Source: Comamonas antarctica (GTDB lineage: Bacteria > Pseudomonadota > Gammaproteobacteria > Burkholderiales > Burkholderiaceae_C). Taken from it: DNA of 64,000 bases. The notes under the pieces are model-generated. The model was not told the origin of the DNA, did not search any database, and saw only the letters and a program-made list of their open reading frames with translations. Made by a program: the position numbers and the translations under genes. The stretch covers positions 944,001-1,008,000 of the forward strand of contig NZ_CP054840.1 in assembly GCF_013363755.1 (NCBI RefSeq), given 5' to 3'. Shown here in pieces: positions 55,510 through 63,584 of this stretch. Position 1 is the first letter of the stretch; every line of letters begins with the position of its first letter.

Positions 55510-55856
55510 GAAGGCTCTGCACAACGCGTTGAGAGGTATTCCAGTGCCCGGGCATGTACCTCTCCTATGCAGAGCTCAATGCTTCTCGGTCGCTGGTCGT
55601 GGAGCCGTTGAGCGGCTCCAGAGAGTCCTATCAGAGCGCTGTGCTTGATCGAAAGGACTCGGCAGGCTCTTCGCGACGAGCCGCTTTGCCCTCCAAACCC
55701 GTCGCCCGTAATTTGGTTACGATCGACTGCTCACTCTGCAAAGCAGACTTCAGTGCCTTTAGCTCTGATCCTTCTAAATGAATCCTAGACAGCGTAAGCG
55801 GGACATGCAGCGCTAGGTGGTATCTTTGATGCATCAAGGCTGCATGCGACTAAACC
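55510..55856. other. Spacer after the Z1 operon with hairpins
   Basis: A perfect 7-bp stem GGAGCCG/CGGCTCC (55601-55619) and an AGTCCT/AGGACT pair (55624-55659) occupy the middle and may end the operon's transcript. On the minus strand a short open frame is present (listed separately). Nothing else is recognised. Confidence 0.4.
55631..55837 (-). CDS. Possible small helical protein, 68 aa
   Basis: An open frame starting MMHQRYHLALHVPLTLSRIHL with a plausible helical stretch SELKALKSALQSEQSIVTKLRATGL and a charged end. It is divergent from the unknown gene at 55857, only 19 bases apart, and could be a small regulator. There is no known motif and the ribosome-binding site is weak, so it may be chance. 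Confidence 0.25.
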   Translation of the reverse strand: MMHQRYHLALHVPLTLSRIHLEGSELKALKSALQSEQSIVTKLRATGLEGKAARREEPAESFRSSTAL

Positions 55857-56966
55857 GTGGATAAGAAGAGAAGTTTGATAGAGAGGGAAGAGAGTAAGGT
55901 CGGATTAAAAGTTCAGCTTTTCAAGCCTGAGCAGAGCACAAACGCAGCGGTGATTGCTCCCTTGATGTCTAAGGTGCAGTCTGGAAGTATTTCCTTGGAG
56001 GTTACTCGTCACCTTGACGATGGCCAGCTCAGGCTGTGCATTGCCATGCACACGTACATGGGGCTCCTTTTAAAGGTCGCGGGACCGCATTTCGAGTGGG
56101 ATGCTGCTAGGCAGTGTGCGCAGAGTTCGGCGCTTGGCGCTAGATTGTTACTGTGCGCAGACCTCTTGGATGAGTACCTAGGGTCTCGAATTCCTCTGGG
56201 TTGGAATGATGGTGATGTTCACCTTCATAGTGCTTATGTCACATTGTTTCGTGCAACAGTCGCTGTTGCTGCTGACCAGGTTCGCGGCAAGCAAGGGCTG
56301 AACTATGTGGACTGTCGCAGGTTAAAGCAAGAAGACATCGATTTGCTCAATAGGGGTGTGAGTGTTGCGTTGCGTTGGATGGCGAAGTCGCAGTCATGTG
56401 GCCTGAACAGACGCTTGTCCGTCGAGAAGACGAAGACCGAGCGCTCCATCGAGAAGTACGTCCAAACGCTGGAATCCAAACTGCCCAATGCAGTGACAGT
56501 CTTGGTGAAGATGAAGGTGCACGAAGGAGGTGGGTCCACAGAACTTAAAGCTTCATCACTGGATCAGTGCAGTGCGCTTTCGTACGTGGATTTTTTCAAA
56601 AATGCGTCTTCATACATTACGCAGTTCCAGAAGGTGTGGCCTGAAGCGTTGCTAGGAAAACTAGCAAGGGTTACGCAATCGGAGGAAGCTCGCCCGCAGT
56701 GCGTGATGCTATTTTTCCTTCCACAGGCATCGGGGCCAGCTAGTTGGAAAACACTACTGCAAGCATTTAATGTTGATTTCAACAATAAGCGTATGAGCAA
56801 AGGCGTTGCGCCAGTGCGGCTTGATGTGGCTGATTTGACCGAAGCGCTGAGGAAACAGCCAGGCTCTCCCACACAAGCTATTTATAAGCTGGTAGACGAC
56901 TTGTTTGTCAAAGAGCTACGTTATAGGCGTCTCAATTTGCCCAAGGGGCGTCGCTCCTGGTCCTAG
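55857..56966 (+). CDS. Unknown 369-aa protein
   Basis: Not recognised. The GTG start gives VDKKRSLIEREESKVGLKVQL. The protein is soluble and mostly helical, with DEYLGSRIPLGWNDGDVHLHSAYVTLFRATVAVAADQVRGKQGL, RLSVEKTKTERSIEKYVQTLESKLPNAVTVLVKMKV and a basic tail (YRRLNLPKGRRSW). The VTVLVKMKV…QCVMLFFLPQ arrangement distantly recalls the strands of Gp2-like replication proteins, but no H-x-H pair is present. It sits between the Z1 operon and a nucleotidyltransferase fragment in an island of mobile genes. Confidence 0.6.
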   Translation: MDKKRSLIEREESKVGLKVQLFKPEQSTNAAVIAPLMSKVQSGSISLEVTRHLDDGQLRLCIAMHTYMGLLLKVAGPHFEWDAARQCAQSSALGARLLLCADLLDEYLGSRIPLGWNDGDVHLHSAYVTLFRATVAVAADQVRGKQGLNYVDCRRLKQEDIDLLNRGVSVALRWMAKSQSCGLNRRLSVEKTKTERSIEKYVQTLESKLPNAVTVLVKMKVHEGGGSTELKASSLDQCSALSYVDFFKNASSYITQFQKVWPEALLGKLARVTQSEEARPQCVMLFFLPQASGPASWKTLLQAFNVDFNNKRMSKGVAPVRLDVADLTEALRKQPGSPTQAIYKLVDDLFVKELRYRRLNLPKGRRSWS

Positions 56967-56985
56967 GTGGATCGGGCTGATGTAG

Positions 56986-57011
56986 GTATGCCACATGTCA
57001 TGCTGGCATAC
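56986..57011. promoter_or_regulatory. 8-bp inverted repeat upstream of the nucleotidyltransferase fragment
   Basis: GTATGCCA (56986-56993) and TGGCATAC (57004-57011) are perfect complements around a 10-base loop, 20 bases past the stop of the unknown gene and 51 bases before the fragment's start. It could be an operator for toxin-antitoxin autoregulation or a terminator. Confidence 0.4.
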
Positions 57012-57061
57012 TCCAGAATCATTAGCCTTCCCCTTTTACCGAATACTTTGCCAAGCTGTTC

Positions 57062-57160
57062 ATGCCTGCCTCACGTCCCATTGATTTTTCCGCTGTAGTC
57101 ACTGCACTGAAGGACATGGTCCCAAGTCTTACTGCTGTCTATGCTTTCGGTAGTCAGGTG
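57062..57160 (+). pseudogene. MNT-type nucleotidyltransferase (MntA-like antitoxin) fragment cut by an IS
   Basis: Only the first 32 codons remain: MPASRPIDFSAVVTALKDMV followed by PSLTAVYAFGSQ, which is the opening of the minimal nucleotidyltransferase fold ending in the GS of its G-S-x-A-x-G active-site motif. The IS3-family end begins right after, adding one Val codon and a stop. MntA proteins AMPylate HEPN toxins (type VII toxin-antitoxin). No remaining part or HEPN gene is found beyond the insertion. Confidence 0.65.
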
Positions 57161-57185
57161 TGAATCACACCGGGTTTGGTGGAGG

Positions 57186-58148
57186 CTAGTTTGTTGAAGT
57201 GCAGGCGTCAGCCTGCACGGTCTTGGCAACTTGCCGCCAGTAGTTTGCCTCAGCCTCCGCTGGCGGTATATGTCCTATGGATTCCAGCAATCTGCCGTGG
57301 TTGAACCAGTGCACCCATTGCAGTGTTGCCAGCTCCAGTGATTCCCGTGTTTTCCACGGCCCTCGCTTGTAGATGACCTCCGTTTTGTAAAGCCCGTTGA
57401 TGGTTTCGGCCAGAGCGTTGTCGTAGGAATCTCCAGTGCTACCCACCGAAGGCATCAGGCCAGCTTCCTCCAAACGTTCTGTGTAGCGAATGGAAACGTA
57501 CTGACTGCCCCTGTCGGAGTGATGAATGAGCTCCGTGTCACTTGAAGGCCGCCTTGCATACAGCGCCTGCTCCAAAGCATCCACCACAAAGTCCGTGCGC
57601 ATGTGGCTACTAACCCGCCAGCCCACTATGCGGCGGGCATACACATCAATCACAAAGGCCACAAACATCTGCCCTTGCCACGTTGATACATAGGTGAAGT
57701 CTGCGACCCAAAGTTGGTCAGGGCGCTGAGCTGTGAACTGGCGGTTGACGAGGTCTAGCGGGCATGGCCTTGCTGCATCTGGACGTGTTGTGCGCACCTT
57801 CTTGCCACGCCTTGCGCCTTTCAGGCCCAGCTTGCGCATCAGTCGTTGTACGGTGCAGCGGGCAATGGGTAAGCCCTCTCGGTGCATCTGCTTCCAGACT
57901 TTGACCGTCCCATAAACCTGCCAGTTGGCATGCCACACACGTTGAATATGGGTGCAGCGTTCTTCGTCCGATTGACTGCGCTTACAGCGCAGCCACGGGC
58001 AGTTTCTTTGCTGAACCCTGCGCCTGTAGCCCGATGGGGCAATTTGCAGCAGCCTACAAATTGGCTCGACCCCATAGGCATCGCGATACTGGTCTACAAA
58101 GTCAATTAGCTCTTGATGCGACGGTCCAGCTCCGCCTGCGCAAAAAAA
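57186..58148 (-). CDS. IS3-family transposase OrfB, made as OrfAB by -1 frameshift
   Basis: A DDE-type integrase-core transposase. The catalytic residues lie in [27 protein letters not shown] and [16 protein letters not shown]. The frame is open upstream (…[34 protein letters not shown]) back to the T7 run at 58142-58148, where zero-frame GCT TTT TTT can slip back by one base, fusing OrfA to OrfB. The first ATG in the frame is only at 57938, past the N-terminal region, which supports expression by frameshifting. Confidence 0.9.
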   Translation of the reverse strand, partial: FFCAGGAGPSHQELIDFVDQYRDAYGVEPICRLLQIAPSGYRRRVQQRNCPWLRCKRSQSDEERCTHIQRVWHANWQVYGTVKVWKQMHREGLPIARCTVQRLMRKLGLKGARRGKKVRTTRPDAARPCPLDLVNRQFTAQRPDQLWVADFTYVSTWQGQMFVAFVIDVYARRIVGWRVSSHMRTDFVVDALEQALYARRPSSDTELIHHSDRGSQYVSIRYTERLEEAGLMPSVGSTGDSYDNALAETINGLYKTEVIYKRGPWKTRESLELATLQWVHWFNHGRLLESIGHIPPAEAEANYWRQVAKTVQADACTSTN

Positions 58149-58432
58149 GCGCTCGCAGCCTTGAGGATGTCATTGGCTCGGCGCAGCTCCTTGTTCTCTC
58201 GCTCAAGTTGCTTGAGTCGCTCACGTTCATCCGTGGTCAACCCTGGCCGTTGGCCTGCATCTATTTCTTTGCGCTGCACCCATCCATGCAGGGTGCTAAC
58301 AGAGCAGCCAATCTTGGGGGCTATCGACTCACATGCACCCCACAGTGATGCGTAATCCGCTTGGCATTCCTGCACCAAACGTACGGCACGTTCACGTACC
58401 TCGGGGCTAAAACGAGCAGCTTTAGTGTTCAT
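58106..58432 (-). CDS. IS3-family transposase OrfA
   Basis: A 108-residue HTH protein: [48 protein letters not shown] followed by a leucine-zipper-like [35 protein letters not shown]. It binds the element's ends. The slippery T7 is in the codons for SAFFA near its end. Confidence 0.93.
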   Translation of the reverse strand: MNTKAARFSPEVRERAVRLVQECQADYASLWGACESIAPKIGCSVSTLHGWVQRKEIDAGQRPGLTTDERERLKQLERENKELRRANDILKAASAFFAQAELDRRIKS

Positions 58433-58481
58433 GACTCAATCCTCTCAGGAGTTGAGCCTCCACGGAAGCCGGTGCGATTCA

Positions 58482-58660
58482 TACTGCTGATACCAACCTT
58501 TTAATGCGTTCTTCGTTGGGTATCCCAACTGGCGGATCGTGGCCCTGACACGCAATCCAAGTCTGATGTAAAGCTCAACCGCTCGCATCCTGTCTGCGTA
58601 TGTGTACATGAACTATCTCCTCTGATAGTCCAAGTTTTTGTCCGCATGCCCGGCGGGTCA
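58482..58660 (-). mobile_element. Remnant of a second IS3-type element (orfA start)
   Basis: On the minus strand from the ATG at 58609 the sequence reads MYTYADRMRAVELYIRLGLR then VRATIRQLGYPTKNALKGWYQQ, the N-terminal HTH of another group of IS3-type OrfA proteins, and is cut after about 42 codons by the complete IS3 element. The bases up to about 58660 are probably its leader and end; the outer boundary is not certain. The rest of this element is absent from the window. Confidence 0.7.
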
Positions 58661-58722
58661 GTTCTGCGTGGAAATCAACACTATTCATCTATGTGTAGGG
58701 TTTTTCGGCCGACAATGCTCCT

Positions 58723-59520
58723 ATGGAGAGACGCTTCATGTTCAAGGCTGAACGACAACAGAAAATTCTGGCGCGCATGCAAGAGACCACCTCGGTCACC
58801 GTCAAGGACCTAGCCAAGGTCTTTTCCACTTCCCCCATAACCATCCGGCGCGACCTCATTGAACTGGGCGAGCTCGGCCTATTGGAACGTACCCACGGTG
58901 GTGCCATAGCCGCTCAGGAGGTCTTTGCCGAAGGCTCTGCGCGTTACGAGATGTACAACTATGGCGAGCGCAACGATCAGCAGGCACAGGAGAAAGCGGC
59001 GATTGCGGAATGCGCAGCCCAGTTCATTAGCGATGGCGACAATATTCTGATCAACGGAGGCACTACGGCCCACGCGCTGGCTCAAGCTTTGCGAGGTCAT
59101 CAGAATCTGTACGTGATCACAAATGGCCTTTCCGTGGCCAACGTGCTCGGGCAAGGGCTGCACGCTAATGTCTACGTGCTGGCCGGCCGCCTAGATGCCC
59201 GCAAACAAGCCACTGTCAGCCGCCCCAGCGACGAAGGCCTGCCTCATCTGCAAGTGCGTGAGGCCTTCTTGGGCGTGCATGCATTGTCTGCCCAAGGAAT
59301 TTACATGCGTGACCCGGAAGACGCCGACATGAACAAGGCCTTCATGGGCGCTGCCAGCCGCGTAACGGTGCTGGCTGATTACACCAAGCTACACGCCTTT
59401 GCCAGCTTCCGCATTAACGACTGGTCTTCGGTACAACGGCTAGTCACCGATGCGAAGGCCGACCCCGACATCCTCAATCTCCTTCGCCAGCAAGGAGTGG
59501 AGGTGGTAGTCGCTGCCTGA
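58723..59520 (+). CDS. DeoR/GlpR-family transcriptional regulator
   Basis: A 265-residue DeoR-type repressor. The HTH reads FKAERQQKILARMQETTSVTVKDLAKVFSTSPITIRRDLIELGELGLLERTHGGAI (about 7-62); the DeoRC sensor domain has INGGTTAHALAQAL, LYVITNGLSVANVL and NKAFMGAASRVTVLADYTKL, typical of regulators that bind sugar phosphates or glycerol-3-phosphate. A second ATG at 58738 (MFKAERQQ) is a possible start. It faces the ABC-importer operon and is the probable controller, as DeoR proteins often regulate such clusters. Confidence 0.92.
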   Translation: MERRFMFKAERQQKILARMQETTSVTVKDLAKVFSTSPITIRRDLIELGELGLLERTHGGAIAAQEVFAEGSARYEMYNYGERNDQQAQEKAAIAECAAQFISDGDNILINGGTTAHALAQALRGHQNLYVITNGLSVANVLGQGLHANVYVLAGRLDARKQATVSRPSDEGLPHLQVREAFLGVHALSAQGIYMRDPEDADMNKAFMGAASRVTVLADYTKLHAFASFRINDWSSVQRLVTDAKADPDILNLLRQQGVEVVVAA

Positions 59521-59684
59521 GCGGCTAGTTGCGCTACCAAGCATAGCCTATCACCCTGTGATGCGATACATCAAGCACGTGCGCGCCACTCAGCAAGTGG
59601 TTGATCCACGATGTCGATTGGGCTTGCACATGACATTCGTCCACCTAGCGCTTACTGGTTGTTACGAGGCAGCGGTGTGCAACA

Positions 59685-60491
59685 TTAGCCACCAAGCAGG
59701 TAAGTGGGCTCTTGGTCCAAAAAGTCTTCCAGGTGGATCAGTACTTGCTCGGGCGAAAGCATCAGCACGCCGTATTGGGGACCTTCGTTTTTGCCCACGA
59801 TGCGCAGCGAGGGGTCTTGTAACACCAATGCCACTTGGTGATTGGTGCCCCGCAAGGTGGAGTAGGGGATACCTTTGAAGGATCCCAAAATCGGGCGATG
59901 GATGTGTCCAAAGAAGAAGTGTGCGATCTTGTGCTGAAGTCCTTCGATGGCAGTTTCAAAGGGTTTGGTGTTCAGCAAGGAGATTTTGTCCATGCTGGTT
60001 ATGCCAATAGGGAAGAAGGGGTGGTGCATGAACAGCAACACGGGCTTGTTAGCTTGCTCAAGCTGAGCTCGCAGCCAAAGAGCACGTTTCTCGCAAAACA
60101 CGCCCCAGTGCACGCCAGGCTCGTTGGTATCGAGAAAAATGGCGGTTTGATGTTCGAGTTCAAGCACATATTGCACAAAGCCGTGCTCGTCTCGTGCAAT
60201 GTGGGCAAAGTGCTGCTGGAAGTTGTTGCGGCTGTCGTGGTTGCCCAAGATGGGGTAGACGGGCATGGACAAGCCACTTAGGCACTCGCGTAAATGCACA
60301 TAGGCTTGCTCGTGGCCGTAGTGGGTCAAGTCGCCTGTGATGAACACCGCACGTGCATCGGCATGGTGTTGCTGAATGTGGGCCACGGCTTGCTGCAGGC
60401 GTTGCTTAGGGTTCAGTCCGTATAACAGGCCGTTGCCGTCTTGCACGAGGTGGGTGTCTGTCAGGTGGATGTATTTGTCGAAATGAGGCAT
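59685..60491 (-). CDS. Calcineurin-type metallophosphoesterase (glycerophosphodiesterase/CpdA-like)
   Basis: A 268-residue class III phosphodiesterase: metal ligands in IHLTDTHL (D, H), FITGDLTHYG (D), YPILGNHDSR (N-H-D), LLFMHHPFF (H) and FFFGHIHRP (H-x-H). Layout matches GpdQ/CpdA-type enzymes that cut phosphodiesters such as glycerophosphodiesters or cyclic AMP. It is last in the operon, 108 bases after the binding-protein gene. With a glycerol-3-phosphate-type importer and DeoR/GlpR regulator, use of glycerophosphodiesters is the favoured reading. Confidence 0.85.
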   Translation of the reverse strand: MPHFDKYIHLTDTHLVQDGNGLLYGLNPKQRLQQAVAHIQQHHADARAVFITGDLTHYGHEQAYVHLRECLSGLSMPVYPILGNHDSRNNFQQHFAHIARDEHGFVQYVLELEHQTAIFLDTNEPGVHWGVFCEKRALWLRAQLEQANKPVLLFMHHPFFPIGITSMDKISLLNTKPFETAIEGLQHKIAHFFFGHIHRPILGSFKGIPYSTLRGTNHQVALVLQDPSLRIVGKNEGPQYGVLMLSPEQVLIHLEDFLDQEPTYLLGG

Positions 60492-60599
60492 GGGCAGTGA
60501 TGTGGCTGTTAGCGTGCTGGGGGCTAGGCTGCGTGAGGTCGGGGCATGTGCTCACACAAGGCGTGCAAGCGCATGCTCCAAAGCGTGCAGTTCTGATGT

Positions 60600-61859
60600 T
60601 TAGTCGAGAAGTTTTTGCACGTCGGCAGACATGGCCTTGAGTGCATCGGCGGGTTGCTTCGAGCGGTCGAACACAGTTTGCACGTGGTCATCAATTACGT
60701 CAGTGATTTTTAAGCCGTTCTGGCCAGGGAAGGCATACCAGCCAGTCAACCAAGGAATCTGCTTCACCGCGGTGTACTGGTTGGGGTTGCTTTCGTAGTA
60801 GCCTTTGAGTGCCTTGGGGTCGTCAATTGGCAAGGTGTTGGCTGGGAAGTAGCCGGTGTTTTTGGTCATAACCGTGGCTCCTTCGGGGCCGGTGGCGAAC
60901 TTGATGAACTCCCACGCGGCCTTTTGGCGCTCGGGGTCCTTGGCAAACATCATGGCTACGTTGCCTCCTGCAGGTACTTTGCCGCCTTTAGTGGTTACGG
61001 GGAACATCCCGGTCACCAGTTTGAAACGGTCGCCAATTTGCTTTTCCATCACGCCCAAGCGTGAGGTGGACGACGACAGCACGGCCAGCTTGCCAGCCGC
61101 AAACATTTGCGCTGCTTCTTTGTAGCTGATGTTGGCCATGGTGCCGTTTTGCACCATGGAGCTCATGGTGTTCATGGCTTTGAGGCCCTTGGCATCGTCA
61201 AATGCCACCTTCTTTTCGGTGCTGTCGAGAATCTTGCCGCCATCGGCAAACAGCAGCGCCTGCCACAACCAGTTCCCGGTGATGCCCCAGTCGAAGTAAA
61301 TGCCGCCCGTTTGTGGGCTGGCTTTACGTGAAGCTTCGCCGAGCTTGATGATATCGTCCCAGGTCTTGGGCAGTTGATCGACGGTGGTACCTGCCTTGTT
61401 CACCAAGTCCATGTTGTAGTAGACGATGGGGGTGGACAGAGCAAAGCCAATGCCGACCTGTTTGCCTTGAATTTGCCCCAGCTCCATCAGCGATGCGCTG
61501 TAGCCGCTCTTGTCCCAGTTCTTTTCGGCTTGGATGAAGGGCTTCAGATCCACAGCAATGCCGCGGTCCACAAAGATGCGCTGGCGGTTCAGACCTTGAA
61601 AAGACACATCGGCCAGTTGCTTGGTCACTGCATGGCGTAGTGCTTGCTGGGCGGCCACTTCGTAGTCAGGCGTGGGTGCACGGAACTTGACCGAGTAATC
61701 AGGGAACTTCTCGTTGAACTTTTTGGCGATGACTTCTTGAGTCTCGTTGAACATCTCAGGGTAGACGTAGTCCACCACGAGCTCGATTTTGGCGGCATGG
61801 GCAGCACCCATGGTGCAGAGCACGGTTGTAACAGCTGCAATGAATTTCAGTTTCATCAT
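60600..61859 (-). CDS. ABC transporter sugar/glycerol-phosphate-binding protein (UgpB-like)
   Basis: A 419-residue periplasmic binding protein (or 418 from the second ATG at 61856, which better fits the GGAA ribosome-binding site). Signal peptide MKLKFIAAVTTVLCTMGAAHA. The mature part shows the extracellular-binding type 1 fold: YPEMFNETQEVIAKKFNEKFPDYSVKF, IGFALSTPIVYYNMDLVNKAG, PKTWDDIIKLGEASRK, QALLFADGGKILD, and KAAWEFIKFATGPEGATVM. It delivers ligand to the two permeases just upstream in the operon. Ligand likely sn-glycerol-3-phosphate or a related sugar, by context only. Confidence 0.88.
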   Translation of the reverse strand: MMKLKFIAAVTTVLCTMGAAHAAKIELVVDYVYPEMFNETQEVIAKKFNEKFPDYSVKFRAPTPDYEVAAQQALRHAVTKQLADVSFQGLNRQRIFVDRGIAVDLKPFIQAEKNWDKSGYSASLMELGQIQGKQVGIGFALSTPIVYYNMDLVNKAGTTVDQLPKTWDDIIKLGEASRKASPQTGGIYFDWGITGNWLWQALLFADGGKILDSTEKKVAFDDAKGLKAMNTMSSMVQNGTMANISYKEAAQMFAAGKLAVLSSSTSRLGVMEKQIGDRFKLVTGMFPVTTKGGKVPAGGNVAMMFAKDPERQKAAWEFIKFATGPEGATVMTKNTGYFPANTLPIDDPKALKGYYESNPNQYTAVKQIPWLTGWYAFPGQNGLKITDVIDDHVQTVFDRSKQPADALKAMSADVQKLLD

Positions 61860-61867
61860 GACTTCCT

Positions 61868-62713
61868 TCAAGCTTTGACACCTGAAAAGGTGACACCTTC
61901 GATAAAGCGCTTTTGCGCGAACAAGAAAAAAACAACCAGGGGAATGGTGATCAGTACCGTGCCGGCCATCAGCGGGCCGTAATCGTTGCCGGCTTCTTCG
62001 TTGGCAAAGAACATGGTTCCCAGCGGGGGTGTAGCGAGGTCTTGGGTATTGATGACGAGCAGGGGCCAGAAGTAGTCGTTCCAGTGCCAGACCACCGAGA
62101 AGATCGAAAAAGCGATCACGGTAGGCATGCAGGCCGGCAGCAGCACGCGCCACACCAACTCGAACTCACCCATGCCATCTAGCCTTGCGGCGTGGATGAG
62201 GTCATCGGGAATGCTTTTGATGGACTGCCGGAACATGAACATGCCAAAGGCAGACGCGATGAAGGGCAGGATCAAGGCCGAGTAGCTGTCGAGCAAACCT
62301 AAGTGATACAAAAAGATGTACAGCGGAATGGCAGTGGCCTGAAATGGCACCATCAGTGACAGCATGGTTAAGCCCCATGCGAGGTCATGGCCGCGAAACT
62401 TGATCTTGGCGAAGCAGTAGGCGGCCGGAAATGCCAGCGCAATTTGTACGACCAAAATGCCAGCGCACACCACCACACCGTTGAGCAAATATCGCAGCAG
62501 CGGTACGCGTGTGAGCGCTGCGCTGTAGTTTTCCCAGGCAGCCCATTCGCGGGGGATGAGGTTAAAACCTGCATCGAAAATCTCACTCGCGGGCTTGAGT
62601 GAGATCGATAGCATCCACACAAAAGGCAGCAGATAAATGAGGGCTAGACTCATCAACACGACATGGCGCGCAAAGCGGCTGGCCAAGGAGGGGGATAAGG
62701 GATCGGCCATCAT
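61868..62713 (-). CDS. Carbohydrate ABC transporter permease (UgpE/MalG-like)
   Basis: A 281-residue CUT1 permease with six membrane helices (first at VVLMSLALIYLLPFVWMLSIS, last at LMAGTVLITIPLVVFFLFA). The EAA loop that contacts the ATPase reads HAARLDGMGEFELVWRVLLPACMP. Its start overlaps the stop of the other permease, and the binding-protein gene follows 8 bases later. Confidence 0.92.
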   Translation of the reverse strand: MMADPLSPSLASRFARHVVLMSLALIYLLPFVWMLSISLKPASEIFDAGFNLIPREWAAWENYSAALTRVPLLRYLLNGVVVCAGILVVQIALAFPAAYCFAKIKFRGHDLAWGLTMLSLMVPFQATAIPLYIFLYHLGLLDSYSALILPFIASAFGMFMFRQSIKSIPDDLIHAARLDGMGEFELVWRVLLPACMPTVIAFSIFSVVWHWNDYFWPLLVINTQDLATPPLGTMFFANEEAGNDYGPLMAGTVLITIPLVVFFLFAQKRFIEGVTFSGVKA

Positions 62714-63582
62714 CAGTAGTGCGTCCTTTTTTCCATGCCCTTGTGCTGAATAAGCGTGAGCACAAAGATGCCGGTCACAAACACGACCGTCATAGCCGAG
62801 GCATAGCCCATCTTGAAAAATCCAAATCCTTCGGCGTAAATGCTGTGCAGCAGCACATCGGTGGCCTTGTTGGGACCACCCTGTGTCATCACATGCACGG
62901 TGTCGAATACCTGTAGGGCGCGAATGGCACAGATCGTCACCACGAACAACATGGTGGGGCCGAGCAAAGGTAAGGTCAGGCGAAACATGCGATCCAGCGG
63001 ATGTGACATACCATCAAGCCAAGCAGCTTGGCGCAGCTCATCTGGAATACCTTTGAGACCCGCCAAAAACATCACCATGGCTAAGCCTGACATTTGCCAG
63101 ATGCCAATGGCAGCCAACGTTGGTAACGCCAGTTCGTAATCTTTGAGCCAGTTGAAGGGCCCGACCCCAATCAATGCGAGCAACTGATTGAGCAATCCCA
63201 TCGTGGGGTGCAATATGAACTGCCACACCACCGCCATGCCAATGAGGGTAGAGGCCACGGGCAAAAATAGTGCCGTGCGGTAGAAGCCGCGCCAACTTGT
63301 ATGGCTTTCAACCAGCAAGGCGCTGACCAAACCCACGGTGATGCTGCCCAGTGACACCCACAGCAGATAGTGCACCGTGTTGGTAAAGGACTTGCGAAAT
63401 CCTGCGTCGTCCCACAGTTCGCGGTAGTTGTCCAGGCCGACCCATGCAAACTGGTCGGATCCAAACTGCCAGTCGGTCAGCGACATCACTGCCACCAGGC
63501 ACATGGGCACCAGCAGCAGCAAAACCGTCAAGATCAAACTGGGTAGCAGCATGAGCGAGGTTTGCAGACGTGAGATGTGCAT
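62713..63582 (-). CDS. Carbohydrate ABC transporter permease (UgpA/MalF-like)
   Basis: A 289-residue CUT1 permease: first helix LILTVLLLLVPMCLVAVMSL, then FTNTVHYLLWVSLGSITVGLVSALLV and the EAA loop RQAAWLDGMSHPLDRMFRLTLPLLGP, with a last helix near VVFVTGIFVLTLIQ. It is 2 bases after the ATPase gene and coupled to the second permease (ATGA). Together they form the membrane channel of the importer. Confidence 0.92.
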   Translation of the reverse strand: MHISRLQTSLMLLPSLILTVLLLLVPMCLVAVMSLTDWQFGSDQFAWVGLDNYRELWDDAGFRKSFTNTVHYLLWVSLGSITVGLVSALLVESHTSWRGFYRTALFLPVASTLIGMAVVWQFILHPTMGLLNQLLALIGVGPFNWLKDYELALPTLAAIGIWQMSGLAMVMFLAGLKGIPDELRQAAWLDGMSHPLDRMFRLTLPLLGPTMLFVVTICAIRALQVFDTVHVMTQGGPNKATDVLLHSIYAEGFGFFKMGYASAMTVVFVTGIFVLTLIQHKGMEKRTHY

Positions 63583-63584
63583 GC

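Larger units (their letters stand above)
57161..58481 (-). mobile_element. IS3-family insertion sequence (about 1321 bp)
   Basis: The ends are inverted repeats of about 25 bp: left TGAATCACACCGG…GTGGAGGCT at 57161 and, reversed, right TGAATCGCACCGG…GTGGAGGCT ending at 58481. It carries orfA and orfB on the minus strand with a T7 slippery site. Flanking bases (…AGGTG and TACTG…) do not form a duplication, and the two flanks belong to different genes, so DNA next to one end has been lost or rearranged. Confidence 0.92.
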
